Source: Spirochaetaceae bacterium (lineage in GTDB: Bacteria; Spirochaetota; Spirochaetia; SZUA-6; Bin103). Taken from it: a stretch of 64,000 nucleotides of DNA. The DNA lies in contig JAPPGB010000054.1 of NCBI GenBank assembly GCA_028821475.1, forward strand, positions 1 through 64,000, read 5' to 3'. Below, piece after piece: positions 24,683 to 33,037 of this stretch; position 1 is the first letter of the stretch; each line of letters opens with the position of its first letter. The notes beneath the pieces were generated by a model. The model was not told the origin of the DNA. It worked only from the letters and a program-made list of their open reading frames with translations, and did not search any database. Both the position numbers and the translations under genes were made by a program.

Positions 24683-26074
24683 TCACTGCCCGCCTCCCGC
24701 CTGCAGGCGTTGCGCGGCGCCGGGGTCGCCGATGTGCAGGGTGTCGTAGGCCTGCTGCGGCGAGGTGAAGGCGCCCAACCCGGCGTGGCCGTGCCAATCG
24801 CCCTGGTTCAGGATCGGCGCAGGCAGCCCGGTGTCCCGGCATCGCTGTTCGATCCATCGCTCCATGCGCCCGCGCAGGAACGCCGCCACGTCGGGCAACT
24901 CGTCCGCCAGGTTGTGCAGTTCGTCCGGGTCGTCGGTCAGGCGGTACAGCTCCACCGGCGGCTTGAAGTGGAAGTCGGGCTCCAGCGCCGCGATCAGCTT
25001 CCACTCCGGCGTGCGCCAGCCGTGCTTGCGCATCCAGGTGCACTCGGTCAGGTACAGCTCGCTGGCGTGACTGTGGCGCGCGCCGCGCACCATCGGCAGC
25101 AGGCTGCGGCCGTCGAACCGCGCTTCGTCGTACGGCAGGCCGGCCAGCTCCAGCAGCGTCGGCACCAGGTCCTGGTGCTGGTTGTAGCCGGCCACGCGTA
25201 CCCCGCCCGGCAGCCCGGGCGGGTAGCGCAGGATCAGCGGCACGTGCAGCACGTTGTCGTACAGGCCGTGGTGATCGAACCAGCACTCGTGGTCGTACAG
25301 CGTCTCGCCGTGGTCGCCGTTCACCACCACGATGGTGTCGTCCAGGATGCCGTGCGTCTCGAGCGCGTTGAACAGGACGGCGATGGCGGCGTCCATGTAG
25401 GCGACGGCGCCGTCGTACTGGGCGATCACGTAGTCCTTGTCGGTGATGCCGGGCGGCATCCAGGCGGCGAAGTAGTCCCGGAACGGCTTGAACGACAGCA
25501 CCGGGTCCATGGAGCGGTTGGCCGGGTCGCACTCGTTGCCGTGGTAGAAGATGCGCTCGTACGGCTGCGGCGGCAGGTAGGGCGAGTGCGGGTCCATGTG
25601 GCGCAGGAACAGCAGGAACGGGTCGCCGCCGGCCACCAGCCGGTCCAGCTCCGGCAGCGCGGTCTCGTTGAGCAGGTGCGCCTTGGGTGCGCGGCCGCCG
25701 GCCGTGGGGGCCCATGCCTCGTAGTCGAGGTAGGTGTCGAAGCCGCGCGCGGAGGGATTGCCGGAGAAACCGATGCAGGTGCTGGTGTAGCCGTGGCCGC
25801 GCAGCAGCTCCGGCAGGGTGGTGACGGCCGCCCCGAGCGGACCCTTGTGGCGCAGCGCCACCACTTGCGTGCTGAAGCAGTCGAGGCCGGACAGCATCGA
25901 ACAGTACGCGGGGGTGGTCGGCACCGCCGGCGAGTACGTGCGCTCGAACAGCACCGCGTCGGCGGCGAAGCGGTCCAGGTGCGGGGTGGTGGGGCGATGG
26001 TAGCCGTAGCTGCTCATGTGGCCGGCGGACAGCGAGTCGATGCCGAGCAGAACGACGTTGGGTGGTCTTGCCAT
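24683..26074 (-). CDS. Sulfatase-fold hydrolase with Thr at the catalytic Cys position
   Basis: 463 residues. MARPPNVVLLGIDSLSAGHMSSYGY has the N-terminal metal Asp (D13), and later IVVVNGDHGETLYDHECWFDHH supplies the second metal site (D-H-G-E). At the place of the C-x-P-x-R signature the protein has T53-T-P-A-Y57 followed by CSMLSG, so both the formylglycine Cys and the Arg are absent. This suggests hydrolysis by a Thr nucleophile, as in phospho- or phosphonate-ester hydrolases of the alkaline phosphatase superfamily, or loss of activity. The start overlaps the stop of the upstream gene by one base (TAATG). No signal peptide. Confidence 0.85.
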   Translation of the reverse strand: MARPPNVVLLGIDSLSAGHMSSYGYHRPTTPHLDRFAADAVLFERTYSPAVPTTPAYCSMLSGLDCFSTQVVALRHKGPLGAAVTTLPELLRGHGYTSTCIGFSGNPSARGFDTYLDYEAWAPTAGGRAPKAHLLNETALPELDRLVAGGDPFLLFLRHMDPHSPYLPPQPYERIFYHGNECDPANRSMDPVLSFKPFRDYFAAWMPPGITDKDYVIAQYDGAVAYMDAAIAVLFNALETHGILDDTIVVVNGDHGETLYDHECWFDHHGLYDNVLHVPLILRYPPGLPGGVRVAGYNQHQDLVPTLLELAGLPYDEARFDGRSLLPMVRGARHSHASELYLTECTWMRKHGWRTPEWKLIAALEPDFHFKPPVELYRLTDDPDELHNLADELPDVAAFLRGRMERWIEQRCRDTGLPAPILNQGDWHGHAGLGAFTSPQQAYDTLHIGDPGAAQRLQAGGGQ

Positions 26075-27555
26075 TACCGTTCCAGGTAGTCGCGCGCCCA
26101 GCTCCCACCGGCGGCGCCGCTGCCGGGCGACCGCCACAGCGCCTGCGTCGCCTCGTCGGCGCCGTATTCCTTGAGCGAGGCCAGCAGCAGCTCGTGCAGT
26201 TCGGCCACCGCGGCGCGGTTCGCCTCGGCCACGTCGTGCTCGGCGCGCGGGTCGGCGGCCAGGTCGAAAAGTTGCGGCGCGCCGCCGGGGCCGACCGGCG
26301 CGTAGCCCCAGTCGGCGGCGCGCAGGAATGGCGTGCTCGCGCGTGCCGGGAGCTGGTTCGGGGTGGCCGCGGCCGGGCGCGCGTGGGCGGCGGTAATCAC
26401 GTGCTCGCGCAGCGCACCGCCGCCGGCCAGCAGTTGCGGGGCGAAGGAACGTCCCTGCACCGGTTGCGGCGGCGCGATGTCGACGCCGGCCAGCTCGCTG
26501 AGGGTGGGCAACAGGTCGAACGGCTGTGCGCGCAGGTCGAGCTGCGTCCCGGCCGGTACCGGCCCCGCCTGCGCGTTGCCGGCGATCAGGCACAGCTCGT
26601 CGCTCAGCACCGGATACAGCGGCCAGAAACGCCCGTCGTCGTCGGTGATGTTGCTCTTGCCGCAGCAGTTGTGCTCGCCCACCGCCATGCCGTGGTCGGC
26701 CATCACCACCACCAGCGAGTTGCGCCACAGGTCCAGGTCGTCGATCTTCTCCAGCACCCGCCCGATGTGGCGGTCCACCAGCTCCGACTCGGCGGCGTAG
26801 TGCGCCCACAGGTTGCGCAACTCGGCCTCGGTGTAGCGGTCGGCGGGGCCGTAATTGGGGTGCAGCATCGGCGGCCCGTTGTAGCCGGGGTCGTAGCGGC
26901 GCACCAGGTACTCCGGCGCATCCCACGGTTCGTGCGGGTCGAAGAAGTCCACCCACAGGAAGAACGGGCCGGCCTGGTAGTTGCGCTCCAGCCAGGTGGC
27001 GGTGGTCCGGGCGGTCTGCGCGCAGAACGTGTCGGCCTCGGCACGGATGTCGTTCAGCCACACGTGCAGGTCAATCAGCGTACCGCCGAGGGTCTGCGGC
27101 GACAGGCGCGTCTTGGCGCGCGGCACCGCTTCGGCGATCGGGTCGTTCATGTGCAGCAGGGTGAGGTCGCCCTCCTGGCCGCGGTGCTGGTAGCTGCCGT
27201 GGAAGCCGACCTGGAAGCCCGACTTGAACAGGTGCGGGCAGTCGCAGATGAGCTGCGTGAAGTAGCCTCGTTCCGCGAGCAGCGAGGCGATGTGGTTCGG
27301 GGTGCTGTGGCTGATCGGCTGCCACCCGTAGTGCGGCCACCCGACGCGTCCGCTGGCGAAGTCGGTGCGGTGCGGGATGGTGGGGAAGCTGCTCATGGTG
27401 AGCCCGGTCAGCTCGGTGGCGCGCTCGGCGGCGAACCGGTCGAGCGCGGGGGTGCGCACCGGGCGGATGGCGCGGTCGCCGAGGTTGTCGCGCCGAAAGG
27501 TGTCGGTGATCAGGACGATGATGTTGGGATGCTCGGAAGCTGCCATGGCGGCCAT
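26074..27555 (-). CDS. Sulfatase-fold hydrolase with Thr at the catalytic Cys position (second copy)
   Basis: 493 residues. EHPNIIVLITDTFRRDNLG gives the first metal Asp (D18), and VVVMADHGMAVGEHNCCGK the second metal region. The signature region reads FPT59-I-P-H-R63-TDFASG: the Arg is kept but Thr replaces the Cys that would become formylglycine. It shares architecture with the downstream gene, although the two are clearly different proteins, and the genes are translationally coupled (one-base overlap). Such Thr variants cannot be ordinary sulfatases; phosphodiesterase or phosphonate monoesterase activity is plausible. The start is the first of two nearby ATGs (27555, 27546). Confidence 0.85.
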   Translation of the reverse strand: MAAMAASEHPNIIVLITDTFRRDNLGDRAIRPVRTPALDRFAAERATELTGLTMSSFPTIPHRTDFASGRVGWPHYGWQPISHSTPNHIASLLAERGYFTQLICDCPHLFKSGFQVGFHGSYQHRGQEGDLTLLHMNDPIAEAVPRAKTRLSPQTLGGTLIDLHVWLNDIRAEADTFCAQTARTTATWLERNYQAGPFFLWVDFFDPHEPWDAPEYLVRRYDPGYNGPPMLHPNYGPADRYTEAELRNLWAHYAAESELVDRHIGRVLEKIDDLDLWRNSLVVVMADHGMAVGEHNCCGKSNITDDDGRFWPLYPVLSDELCLIAGNAQAGPVPAGTQLDLRAQPFDLLPTLSELAGVDIAPPQPVQGRSFAPQLLAGGGALREHVITAAHARPAAATPNQLPARASTPFLRAADWGYAPVGPGGAPQLFDLAADPRAEHDVAEANRAAVAELHELLLASLKEYGADEATQALWRSPGSGAAGGSWARDYLER

Positions 27556-27777
27556 TGTACGCCCCCGCCCGCGGCTCGGTAAACCGCGCCGGCCGCCCGC
27601 GTGATGGATCGCCCGGCCGTCTCCGCCACGCCGAGCGGGTTCCGCGGCGACCGGATCATGGGCGGCGCCACCGGCGCCGGCGGCGGAACGGTTTCGAATC
27701 GTCCGCGCGGCCCCCGGTGCGCCAACAGCGTTGACCCGGTGGCGTCAATGTTGCGCGGAGCATGGAATTGAACGATA

Positions 27778-28290
27778 ATGAGGGTGATGTCGGCACGCAT
27801 GCAATCCGCCCTGCGCCGGAAGTTCGATGCTGCGCCGGGAGCGACAGCGGCGCCGCCGGGCGGGGTGCCGGAGTCTTCGGGCGAGAGCCGGCCGATCCTG
27901 TTCGTTGACGGCTGTTGCGTGCTGTGCCAGCGGGCGGTCGGCTGGATTGCCCGCCGCGACCGCCGCCGGCGGGTGGCGCTCGCCGCTCTGCAGGGGGAGA
28001 CCGCGCGCCGCCTGTTGCCGGCCGCCCTGCGCGCCGCGGCGGCGGATGGGACATCCGGCTCGGTGGTATGTCGGGCGCCGGACGGGAGGCTGCTGCTGCG
28101 CTCGACGGCCGTGCTGACCGCGGTCGCCGCGCTCGGCGGGTGGTACCGGGCGGCCGCCCTGCTGCGGCTGGTGCCGGCGCCGTTGCGCGACGCGCTGTAC
28201 GCCGCGGTTGCGCGCCGCCGGCGCCGCTGGTTCGGCGTCACCCGAGAGTGCCTGCTGCCGGACGCCGCGCGCGGCGCGGTACTCGACTGA
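27778..28290 (+). CDS. DCC1-like thiol-disulfide oxidoreductase family protein (DUF393)
   Basis: 170 residues. ILFVDGCCVLCQRAVGWIARRD contains the DGxCxLC motif that names the DCC family (here DGCCVLC), at about residues 42-48. ALAALQGE and the C-terminal RWFGVTRECLLP also match family segments. The first ~38 residues are low-complexity Ala/Pro/Gly and may be unstructured; there is no signal peptide. The next gene, a DoxX-like membrane protein, starts inside its stop codon (TGATG). DCC and DoxX proteins are often neighbours, which suggests a shared redox function at the membrane. Confidence 0.8.
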   Translation: MRVMSARMQSALRRKFDAAPGATAAPPGGVPESSGESRPILFVDGCCVLCQRAVGWIARRDRRRRVALAALQGETARRLLPAALRAAAADGTSGSVVCRAPDGRLLLRSTAVLTAVAALGGWYRAAALLRLVPAPLRDALYAAVARRRRRWFGVTRECLLPDAARGAVLD

Positions 28291-28694
28291 TGGAGTCCGC
28301 CATGGACGGGGACGTGCTGTTCCTGGTCGGCAGGTTGCTGGCGGCGTTGATGTACCTGCTGATGGGAGTGAATCACTTCGTCCACCTGCCGGAGCTGATC
28401 GACTACGCCGAGGCGCGCCGTGCCCCGGTGCCATTGCTGACCGTCCCGGTTACCGGCCTCGCGCTGATCGCCGGCGCTCTGTCGATCGGCCTGGGGGTGT
28501 ACGCGGCCGCCGGCGTGACCATCGTGGTGGTGTTCCTGCTGCTCGGGGCGCTGCTCGTGCACCGCCCGCTGGCGAGCGACGACGCCCGCACCGGCCAGCA
28601 GGAAATGGTCAATATGCTGCGCAACCTCGCCTTGGCCGGCGCCACCCTTGCGCTGCTCGCCAAGCCCGACTGGCCCTACTCCCTGATGCCGTAG
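28290..28694 (+). CDS. DoxX-like small membrane protein
   Basis: 134 residues, four predicted membrane helices (about 9-25, 50-70, 72-90 and 106-124). GRLLAALMYLLMGVNHFVHL and the following P-x-x-x-x-P spacing fit the DoxX/DoxD superfamily (SURF4-like). The start overlaps the upstream DCC gene by one base, so the two are probably co-translated. Function in this family is poorly known; some members form redox complexes. The TAG stop is the first three bases of a REP-like repeat. Confidence 0.8.
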   Translation: MESAMDGDVLFLVGRLLAALMYLLMGVNHFVHLPELIDYAEARRAPVPLLTVPVTGLALIAGALSIGLGVYAAAGVTIVVVFLLLGALLVHRPLASDDARTGQQEMVNMLRNLALAGATLALLAKPDWPYSLMP

Positions 28695-28724
28695 CAGCCC
28701 GTGGTGGAACCCGGGCGTCGCACG
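28692..28724 (+). repeat. REP-like dispersed repeat, copy 1
   Basis: The element starts with the TAG stop of the DoxX gene and contains GCCCGTGG at 28697-28704 and then GGAACCCGGGCGTCGCAC. Nearly the same 25 bases occur in reverse orientation at 36500-36523, and the first 13 bases (TAGCAGCCCGTGG) recur exactly at 36464, again on a TAG stop codon. Confidence 0.6.
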
Positions 28725-28847
28725 AGAGCGGCCAGCCGGGATGCATCGCTGCTTGCGTGCAGCCGATGTCTCGCCCACGGACTGCAGACAGACGTACACC
28801 CGCACCGGAGGAGGGACACCCGCCGGGACGCCTCCGGCGGCAGCCGG

Positions 28848-29177
28848 TCAGCGCGCGCCGGGGCGACGGAGCAGGCCGGTGAGCGCGGAGATGCCGCCGG
28901 CCGCGATCAGGGCGGCGCCGGCGAAGCTGACCACGCCTTTCAGGAGCGAGCCGAACAGGAACATGCCGGCGCCGCTGGCGAGCGCGATCCAACCGGCGCG
29001 CCGGTTGTGCGGCTGCGTGATCAGCACCCACACGCCCCAACCCGCCGCGGCCACCGCGAGGACAGTGCGCGACACCGGGTTCAGCAGGATGCCGTTGGCC
29101 AGCAGGACCGCCACGCCGCTGCCGGCGAGGAACAGGCCGCCGGCGACCGGCGCCGAGAGCTGCTTGCGTTCATCCAT
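28848..29177 (-). CDS. Small conserved-looking membrane protein
   Basis: 109 residues. Three or four hydrophobic stretches: APVAGGLFLAGSGVAVLLAN, VLAVAAAGWGVWVLI, GWIALASGAGMFLFG and VSFAGAALIAAGGISAL. The cytoplasmic start MDERKQL and the Arg-rich end RRPGAR fit a small inner-membrane protein. It is transcribed in the same direction as the isochorismatase-like gene, 33 bp downstream of that gene's stop. I recognise no family. Confidence 0.6.
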   Translation of the reverse strand: MDERKQLSAPVAGGLFLAGSGVAVLLANGILLNPVSRTVLAVAAAGWGVWVLITQPHNRRAGWIALASGAGMFLFGSLLKGVVSFAGAALIAAGGISALTGLLRRPGAR

Positions 29178-29210
29178 GGCCGGAAGGTACTGCCCCGGCT
29201 TGCCGGCGGG

Positions 29211-30002
29211 CTACCGCGCGGCGGACGCGCGCAGTTCGGCGCCGGTGATGCTCGGGCACCAGAACTTCTCGATGTAGTGCACCGTCATCTCGGTGGCGGC
29301 GGCGTGGCTCACGTACGGCGGGCGCGCCGGGTTGTACATGCAGTCGGTCAGGTCGCGCAGCAGGTACACGGGAATGCCCCAGCGTACCAGTTGCTTGATC
29401 GCGAAGCTGCGGTTCAGGACGCACATGTTGGTGTGCACGCCGGCGATCAGCACGGTATCGATGCCGCGCTGCCGGTACAAGCCGAGCAGTAGACCGCCGT
29501 CGTCGCCGATGGCGTCGCGTTCGGGATCGATCCACACCCCGGCATGCTGGCGCGACCAGCGGCGGGTGGGCTTGGGAACGGGGTCGGGGTCGGTGTCCGA
29601 CGAGTCGCTGCCGTCGACCGGCTGCGGCGGATCGTCATGCTCGCGCTCGGCGGGTGGCGCGACCGGCGGCGCCTCCAGCACCCGCGCCCGCGCCGCGTGG
29701 CCGGCGTAGAACGCCATGGTGTCGGACGGGGCGTGCACCACCAGCATGCCCAGGTCGCGCGCCGCCCGCGCGGTGCGGTCGATCAACGGCACCAGCGGCT
29801 CCAGCCGCTCCTCGGCGCCGCGGCACCAGTGATGGTCCCACACGTCGCACAGCACCAGCGCCGTGCGCGCCGGCTGCAACTCCACCGGCCCTTCGCGCAC
29901 GTGCCAGTCGCGATAGCCGCGCTCGTCGAGCGCCAGCTCACGCCGGCGCGCGGTCACCCGCACCGGTCGCGGGCCGGCGGAGGTCACGTTCGAGTCTGCC
30001 AT
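29211..30002 (-). CDS. Isochorismatase-like cysteine hydrolase
   Basis: 263 residues from the ATG at 30002. ARTALVLCDVWDHHWC (about residue 45-60) contains the catalytic Asp and metal-site residues of the cysteine hydrolase (isochorismatase-like) family. VLIAGVHTNMCVLNRSFAIKQ contains the catalytic Cys at residue 194 with the preceding cis-peptide-type V-H turn. Between the two, residues ~110-150 form a polar, Pro/Asp-rich insert (DDPPQPVDGSDSSDTD) not typical of the family. Members hydrolyse amides or vinyl ethers such as nicotinamide, N-carbamoylsarcosine or isochorismate. The substrate is open. Confidence 0.85.
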   Translation of the reverse strand: MADSNVTSAGPRPVRVTARRRELALDERGYRDWHVREGPVELQPARTALVLCDVWDHHWCRGAEERLEPLVPLIDRTARAARDLGMLVVHAPSDTMAFYAGHAARARVLEAPPVAPPAEREHDDPPQPVDGSDSSDTDPDPVPKPTRRWSRQHAGVWIDPERDAIGDDGGLLLGLYRQRGIDTVLIAGVHTNMCVLNRSFAIKQLVRWGIPVYLLRDLTDCMYNPARPPYVSHAAATEMTVHYIEKFWCPSITGAELRASAAR

Positions 30003-30113
30003 GAGTCCATCATACCGCGGACGATGGTCGATGCGCCGGCGCAGGAGGCGATGGCATTGCCAGCGTCGCGGTGCCGTGGCAAGGTGCGCGGGAGATGACT
30101 GAGTCGGAGTGCG

Positions 30114-30932
30114 ATGCCTGAGCTGCCCGAGGTAGAGACCACGCGGCGCGGCATCCGCCCGCTGCTGGTGGGGCGGCGCGTGCAGGCGGTGGAGGTGCGC
30201 CAGCGCCAACTGCGATGGCCAGTGCCCGAGGCGCTCGGCCATGCGCTGCCGGGCCGCACGATCCGCGACGTAAGGCGGCGCGCCAAGTACCTGTTGCTGG
30301 ACACCGAACCCGCTGCAACGGTGCTGCTGCACCTGGGCATGTCGGGACGCCTGCGCGTGATTCCGTCCGCCACCGCGGCCGCGAAGCACGATCACGTCGA
30401 CCTGGTGCTGGACGGCGGCGACGCGCTGCGGCTCACTGACCCGCGCCGCTTCGGTGCGTGCCTGTGGATTCCGGCAGGCGGGCCGCCCCACCCGCTGCTG
30501 CGCCACCTGGGCGTCGAACCGCTGAGCGCGGCGCTCACCGCCGACTACCTGTACCGGGTCGCCCGCCGCCGCCGGGTGGCGGTCAAGAACCTGCTGATGG
30601 ACTCGCGCGTGGTGTGCGGGGTGGGCAACATCTACGCCAACGAGGCGCTGTTCCGGGCGGGCATCCACCCCCTGCGCGCCGCCGGCAACATCTCGCGGCG
30701 CCGCTACGCGGCCCTGGTGGAGGCGGTGCGTGCCGTGCTCGGCGAGGCGATCGCGGCCGGCGGCACCACGCTGCGCGACTACCGCGACGCAGCCGGCAAC
30801 CCCGGCTACTTCGTCACCAGCCTGGCCGTGTACAGTCGCGGCGGCCAGCCCTGCCTGCGCTGCGGCGCGAAACTCAAGCAGGTCCGCATCACCGCCCGCA
30901 GCACAGTCTACTGCCCCCGCTGCCAGCGTTGA
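30114..30932 (+). CDS. mutM: Formamidopyrimidine-DNA glycosylase (Fpg/MutM)
   Basis: 272 residues, the standard length. The start MPELPEVETTRRGI places the catalytic Pro2 and Glu3. RRRAKYLLLD (about residue 58) holds the conserved Lys, LHLGMSGRL the following motif, and VGNIYANEALFRAGIHP the helix-two-turn-helix. The C-terminal zinc finger is CLRCGAKLKQ...VYCPRCQR with all four Cys. The enzyme removes 8-oxoguanine and formamidopyrimidines and nicks the abasic site. It is divergent from the isochorismatase-like gene. No neighbour is functionally linked. Confidence 0.97.
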   Translation: MPELPEVETTRRGIRPLLVGRRVQAVEVRQRQLRWPVPEALGHALPGRTIRDVRRRAKYLLLDTEPAATVLLHLGMSGRLRVIPSATAAAKHDHVDLVLDGGDALRLTDPRRFGACLWIPAGGPPHPLLRHLGVEPLSAALTADYLYRVARRRRVAVKNLLMDSRVVCGVGNIYANEALFRAGIHPLRAAGNISRRRYAALVEAVRAVLGEAIAAGGTTLRDYRDAAGNPGYFVTSLAVYSRGGQPCLRCGAKLKQVRITARSTVYCPRCQR

Positions 30933-30956
30933 AGGCGGACCGTGCAATTTACTCGT

Positions 30957-31244
30957 TCACAACAGCTTTCGAAAGTGAATTATACCCTTTGGCGCCGACA
31001 TGGTCAGCATGTCAGCAGGATTGTCGTGTACAGGTGCACGAGGCTCCCTCGTTGACCGCTTTGGCGGTGGAAATTTATCCGCCTTGAACGCGATGGTATC
31101 ATTTGGCGTGCCCAGTAGTTTCAGGACATATCCCTGTTGGCCCGACTCTTCGAGCGTGATCGTCTTCGGTCGCCCTCTCAGGTTTTCGACAGGTGCCAGC
31201 GCTTCTCCTCTAAGCAGATCATATAGCACCTCGAAGTCATCCAT
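30957..31244 (-). CDS. Small protein of unknown function paired with an AAA ATPase
   Basis: 95 residues whose start overlaps the end of the ATPase gene by 8 bp, so translation is coupled. It is soluble and charged, without membrane segments or recognisable motif. Notable segments are MDDFEVLYDLLRGEALAPVE (acidic helix) and GYVLKLLGTPNDTIAFKADK. The lower GC content and codon use (many A/T-ending codons) match the ATPase and differ from the flanking mutM and pnt genes, so the pair was probably gained together. It could be an effector or a regulatory subunit, or the stump of a longer effector; I cannot choose. Confidence 0.6.
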   Translation of the reverse strand: MDDFEVLYDLLRGEALAPVENLRGRPKTITLEESGQQGYVLKLLGTPNDTIAFKADKFPPPKRSTREPRAPVHDNPADMLTMSAPKGIIHFRKLL

Positions 31245-32577
31245 CGTCGCCCCAAATGATAGCGTCCTGAATCTCGTTCATCTCATTGATGGTGTTGTCG
31301 AAACTCCGGGCTTCTATACCGAGTTCAGAGTCTATCGGAGCGCGTACCAGTGAGTGGCTGGACATATCCCCGCTCGGTGTCTCGGTAGGTTCCGCTAAAT
31401 ATACCTGGATCTGGTCAGGTGTCAGGAGCTCCTCAGGGCGGTAGCCGTTGTCCTTTGCAATCCGCTTCAGATTGGGCTTGTCCTGCTTCAACATGATCAG
31501 AGTATTCAGTTCCTTGACGATGTAGTCACTGTGTGTAGTCGCAAACACGCGAATGCCGACATTCACCAATTGCGCAAGTAGACGGGCGACGCGGCGTTGG
31601 TTTCTTGGGTGCAGGTTCAGTTCGGGTTCGTCAATCATCAGCAGATCTCCTGGACGCGCGACGTAACGCAGGTAGAGACCGATGATCAGCAGCGAGCGTA
31701 CCGCGCTCGAACTCTCGTCCATGGTCAGCCGCAGTCGTCGGCGAGCGGGTTTGAAGTAGATCGAATCGGCATCTTTCACTCGATAGTCTCCTCCGATGAT
31801 ATCGGAAAACCCTGCAAGAATGTGTTTGTGGTCTCGTGCAATGAAACTATCTGCCTTGACGGTCTGTTCGAGTCGCCGAATGAAGTCCACGTTTTCTTGA
31901 ACGGGAAGAGGATAGTCCGGTTTGTGACCCAAAAACAGACTCATTTGGTGGGGGTTGTATTCCAACTGGTCGCGAAACATGGTGCCGCCTGTACGTTCCG
32001 CACTGGCGATAAATGGTCGGGCAAACAACCTGCGAAAAAGGAGTTCGCAGGTAGCCCTTGAGATTACATCGTGAATTGTCCGGCGAGGCAAGGTATTATT
32101 GTCGCTCGTCAGCAGCGAGATCACTAGATCGAAGTCACCTTTCTCCTTTGAAAAAGAAAAAAGAGTGTCTTCGGATGCCCCTCTCCAGTTGCCGTGGAAG
32201 GCACGGTCAGCTGCTTTGTCGAGAGCACCACCGTTAAGCGATATCCGGAATTCGGTCGGTTTGAAACGCTCCGCTCGAGAAGCAAATACCGCGGCCAGCT
32301 CGTCGACATAGTCGGCACAGCCCGCGGTCAGAATTTCGCTCGCTTGCTTGACAAGCGTCCTGACATCGATTCGCGCTACTCCGTCCTTCACAAGCACGTC
32401 GATTGTCGACTTGGGAATGTCGACCGACAGTAACCGTCGCCAATTCGACAAGAATCCGAACAGTGTGTAGGTAGCGTAGGTCTTGCCGGTGTTGTTGTCG
32501 CCGCATATGAGGGTCAAATCGCCCAGTTCGAATTCTGCCTGCTTGAGGACGCCAAGATTCCTCGCGCTGATCTTCAC
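31237..32577 (-). CDS. AAA-family ATPase (ABC-like, OLD/RecF type), probable defence component
   Basis: 446 residues if the GTG at 32577 is used (VKISARNLGVLKQAEFELG is the natural domain start); an ATG at 32667 would add 30 residues. LTLICGDNNTGKTYATY is the Walker A near residue 24. LLMIDEPELNLHPRNQRRVA is the Walker B/D-loop, and VFATTHSDYIVKEL the H-switch near the C-terminus. ARRRLRLTMDESSSAVRSLL is the signature-helix region. This is the layout of the AAA_15/AAA_21 ATPases found in OLD, PARIS-like and other anti-phage systems. No TOPRIM domain is present, so the effector would have to be the small overlapping protein or absent. The gene is AT-richer than its neighbours. Confidence 0.82.
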   Translation of the reverse strand: MKISARNLGVLKQAEFELGDLTLICGDNNTGKTYATYTLFGFLSNWRRLLSVDIPKSTIDVLVKDGVARIDVRTLVKQASEILTAGCADYVDELAAVFASRAERFKPTEFRISLNGGALDKAADRAFHGNWRGASEDTLFSFSKEKGDFDLVISLLTSDNNTLPRRTIHDVISRATCELLFRRLFARPFIASAERTGGTMFRDQLEYNPHQMSLFLGHKPDYPLPVQENVDFIRRLEQTVKADSFIARDHKHILAGFSDIIGGDYRVKDADSIYFKPARRRLRLTMDESSSAVRSLLIIGLYLRYVARPGDLLMIDEPELNLHPRNQRRVARLLAQLVNVGIRVFATTHSDYIVKELNTLIMLKQDKPNLKRIAKDNGYRPEELLTPDQIQVYLAEPTETPSGDMSSHSLVRAPIDSELGIEARSFDNTINEMNEIQDAIIWGDDG

Positions 32578-33037
32578 GATGCAATCACCGTTGCTCCCGT
32601 TGCGGTTTCCGACCGGCGCGGTAGCGTGTCTGACGCTCGGGGTTCGGGAGACCGCGTCGCTTCGCACTGTGGCAGAAGCACCAGCGCAATGCGTGGCTCC
32701 TGCACGGAATCAGTACTCGCTGGTCGGAGCCCGAAGGCGCACAGGCGAAGTGGCGCCGTGGGCCGCGCGGTCGCTGCCACGTCTGGCGTAGCGGCCTCCG
32801 CGACGCACACCTGCCGAACTCGCGTGTCGATGACTGCAGCTCCGGCCATGATGGGTTGCACAGGAGCCGTTGTACCGCATGCCGTTGTGGCGGTCAAATC
32901 GTATCAAGCCCTACGAGGACACTCTCCGGGGCTGCACACGACGACCGCCGCCCGTACCAGTTCTGTCCCGAGTCGCCATCGTGTACGCCGTATGGGAGGC
33001 AGTGGCGGTCTGTTGAATGTGGAGACCGGCTATGCCG
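32578..33037 (+). other. Intergenic stretch between the ATPase and pntB, no convincing gene
   Basis: 460 bp. Several frames stay open on both strands (for example a 143-codon frame on the plus strand from 32626), but none shows a domain pattern, and their composition is rich in Arg, Cys and Ser, as in random high-GC frames. It holds the upstream region of the ATPase gene. I see no hairpin terminator or clear promoter. It may be remains of inserted DNA, as the ATPase island borders here. Confidence 0.35.

Noticed and set aside
26062-27582. 506-codon forward frame opposite the sulfatase-fold gene
   Set aside because: His/Arg/Gly/Val-rich antisense frame without domains, typical of high-GC shadows.
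32574-32897. 107-codon reverse frame upstream of the AAA ATPase
   Set aside because: Thr/Ala/Pro-rich, no homology pattern, overlaps the probable leader of the ATPase gene.
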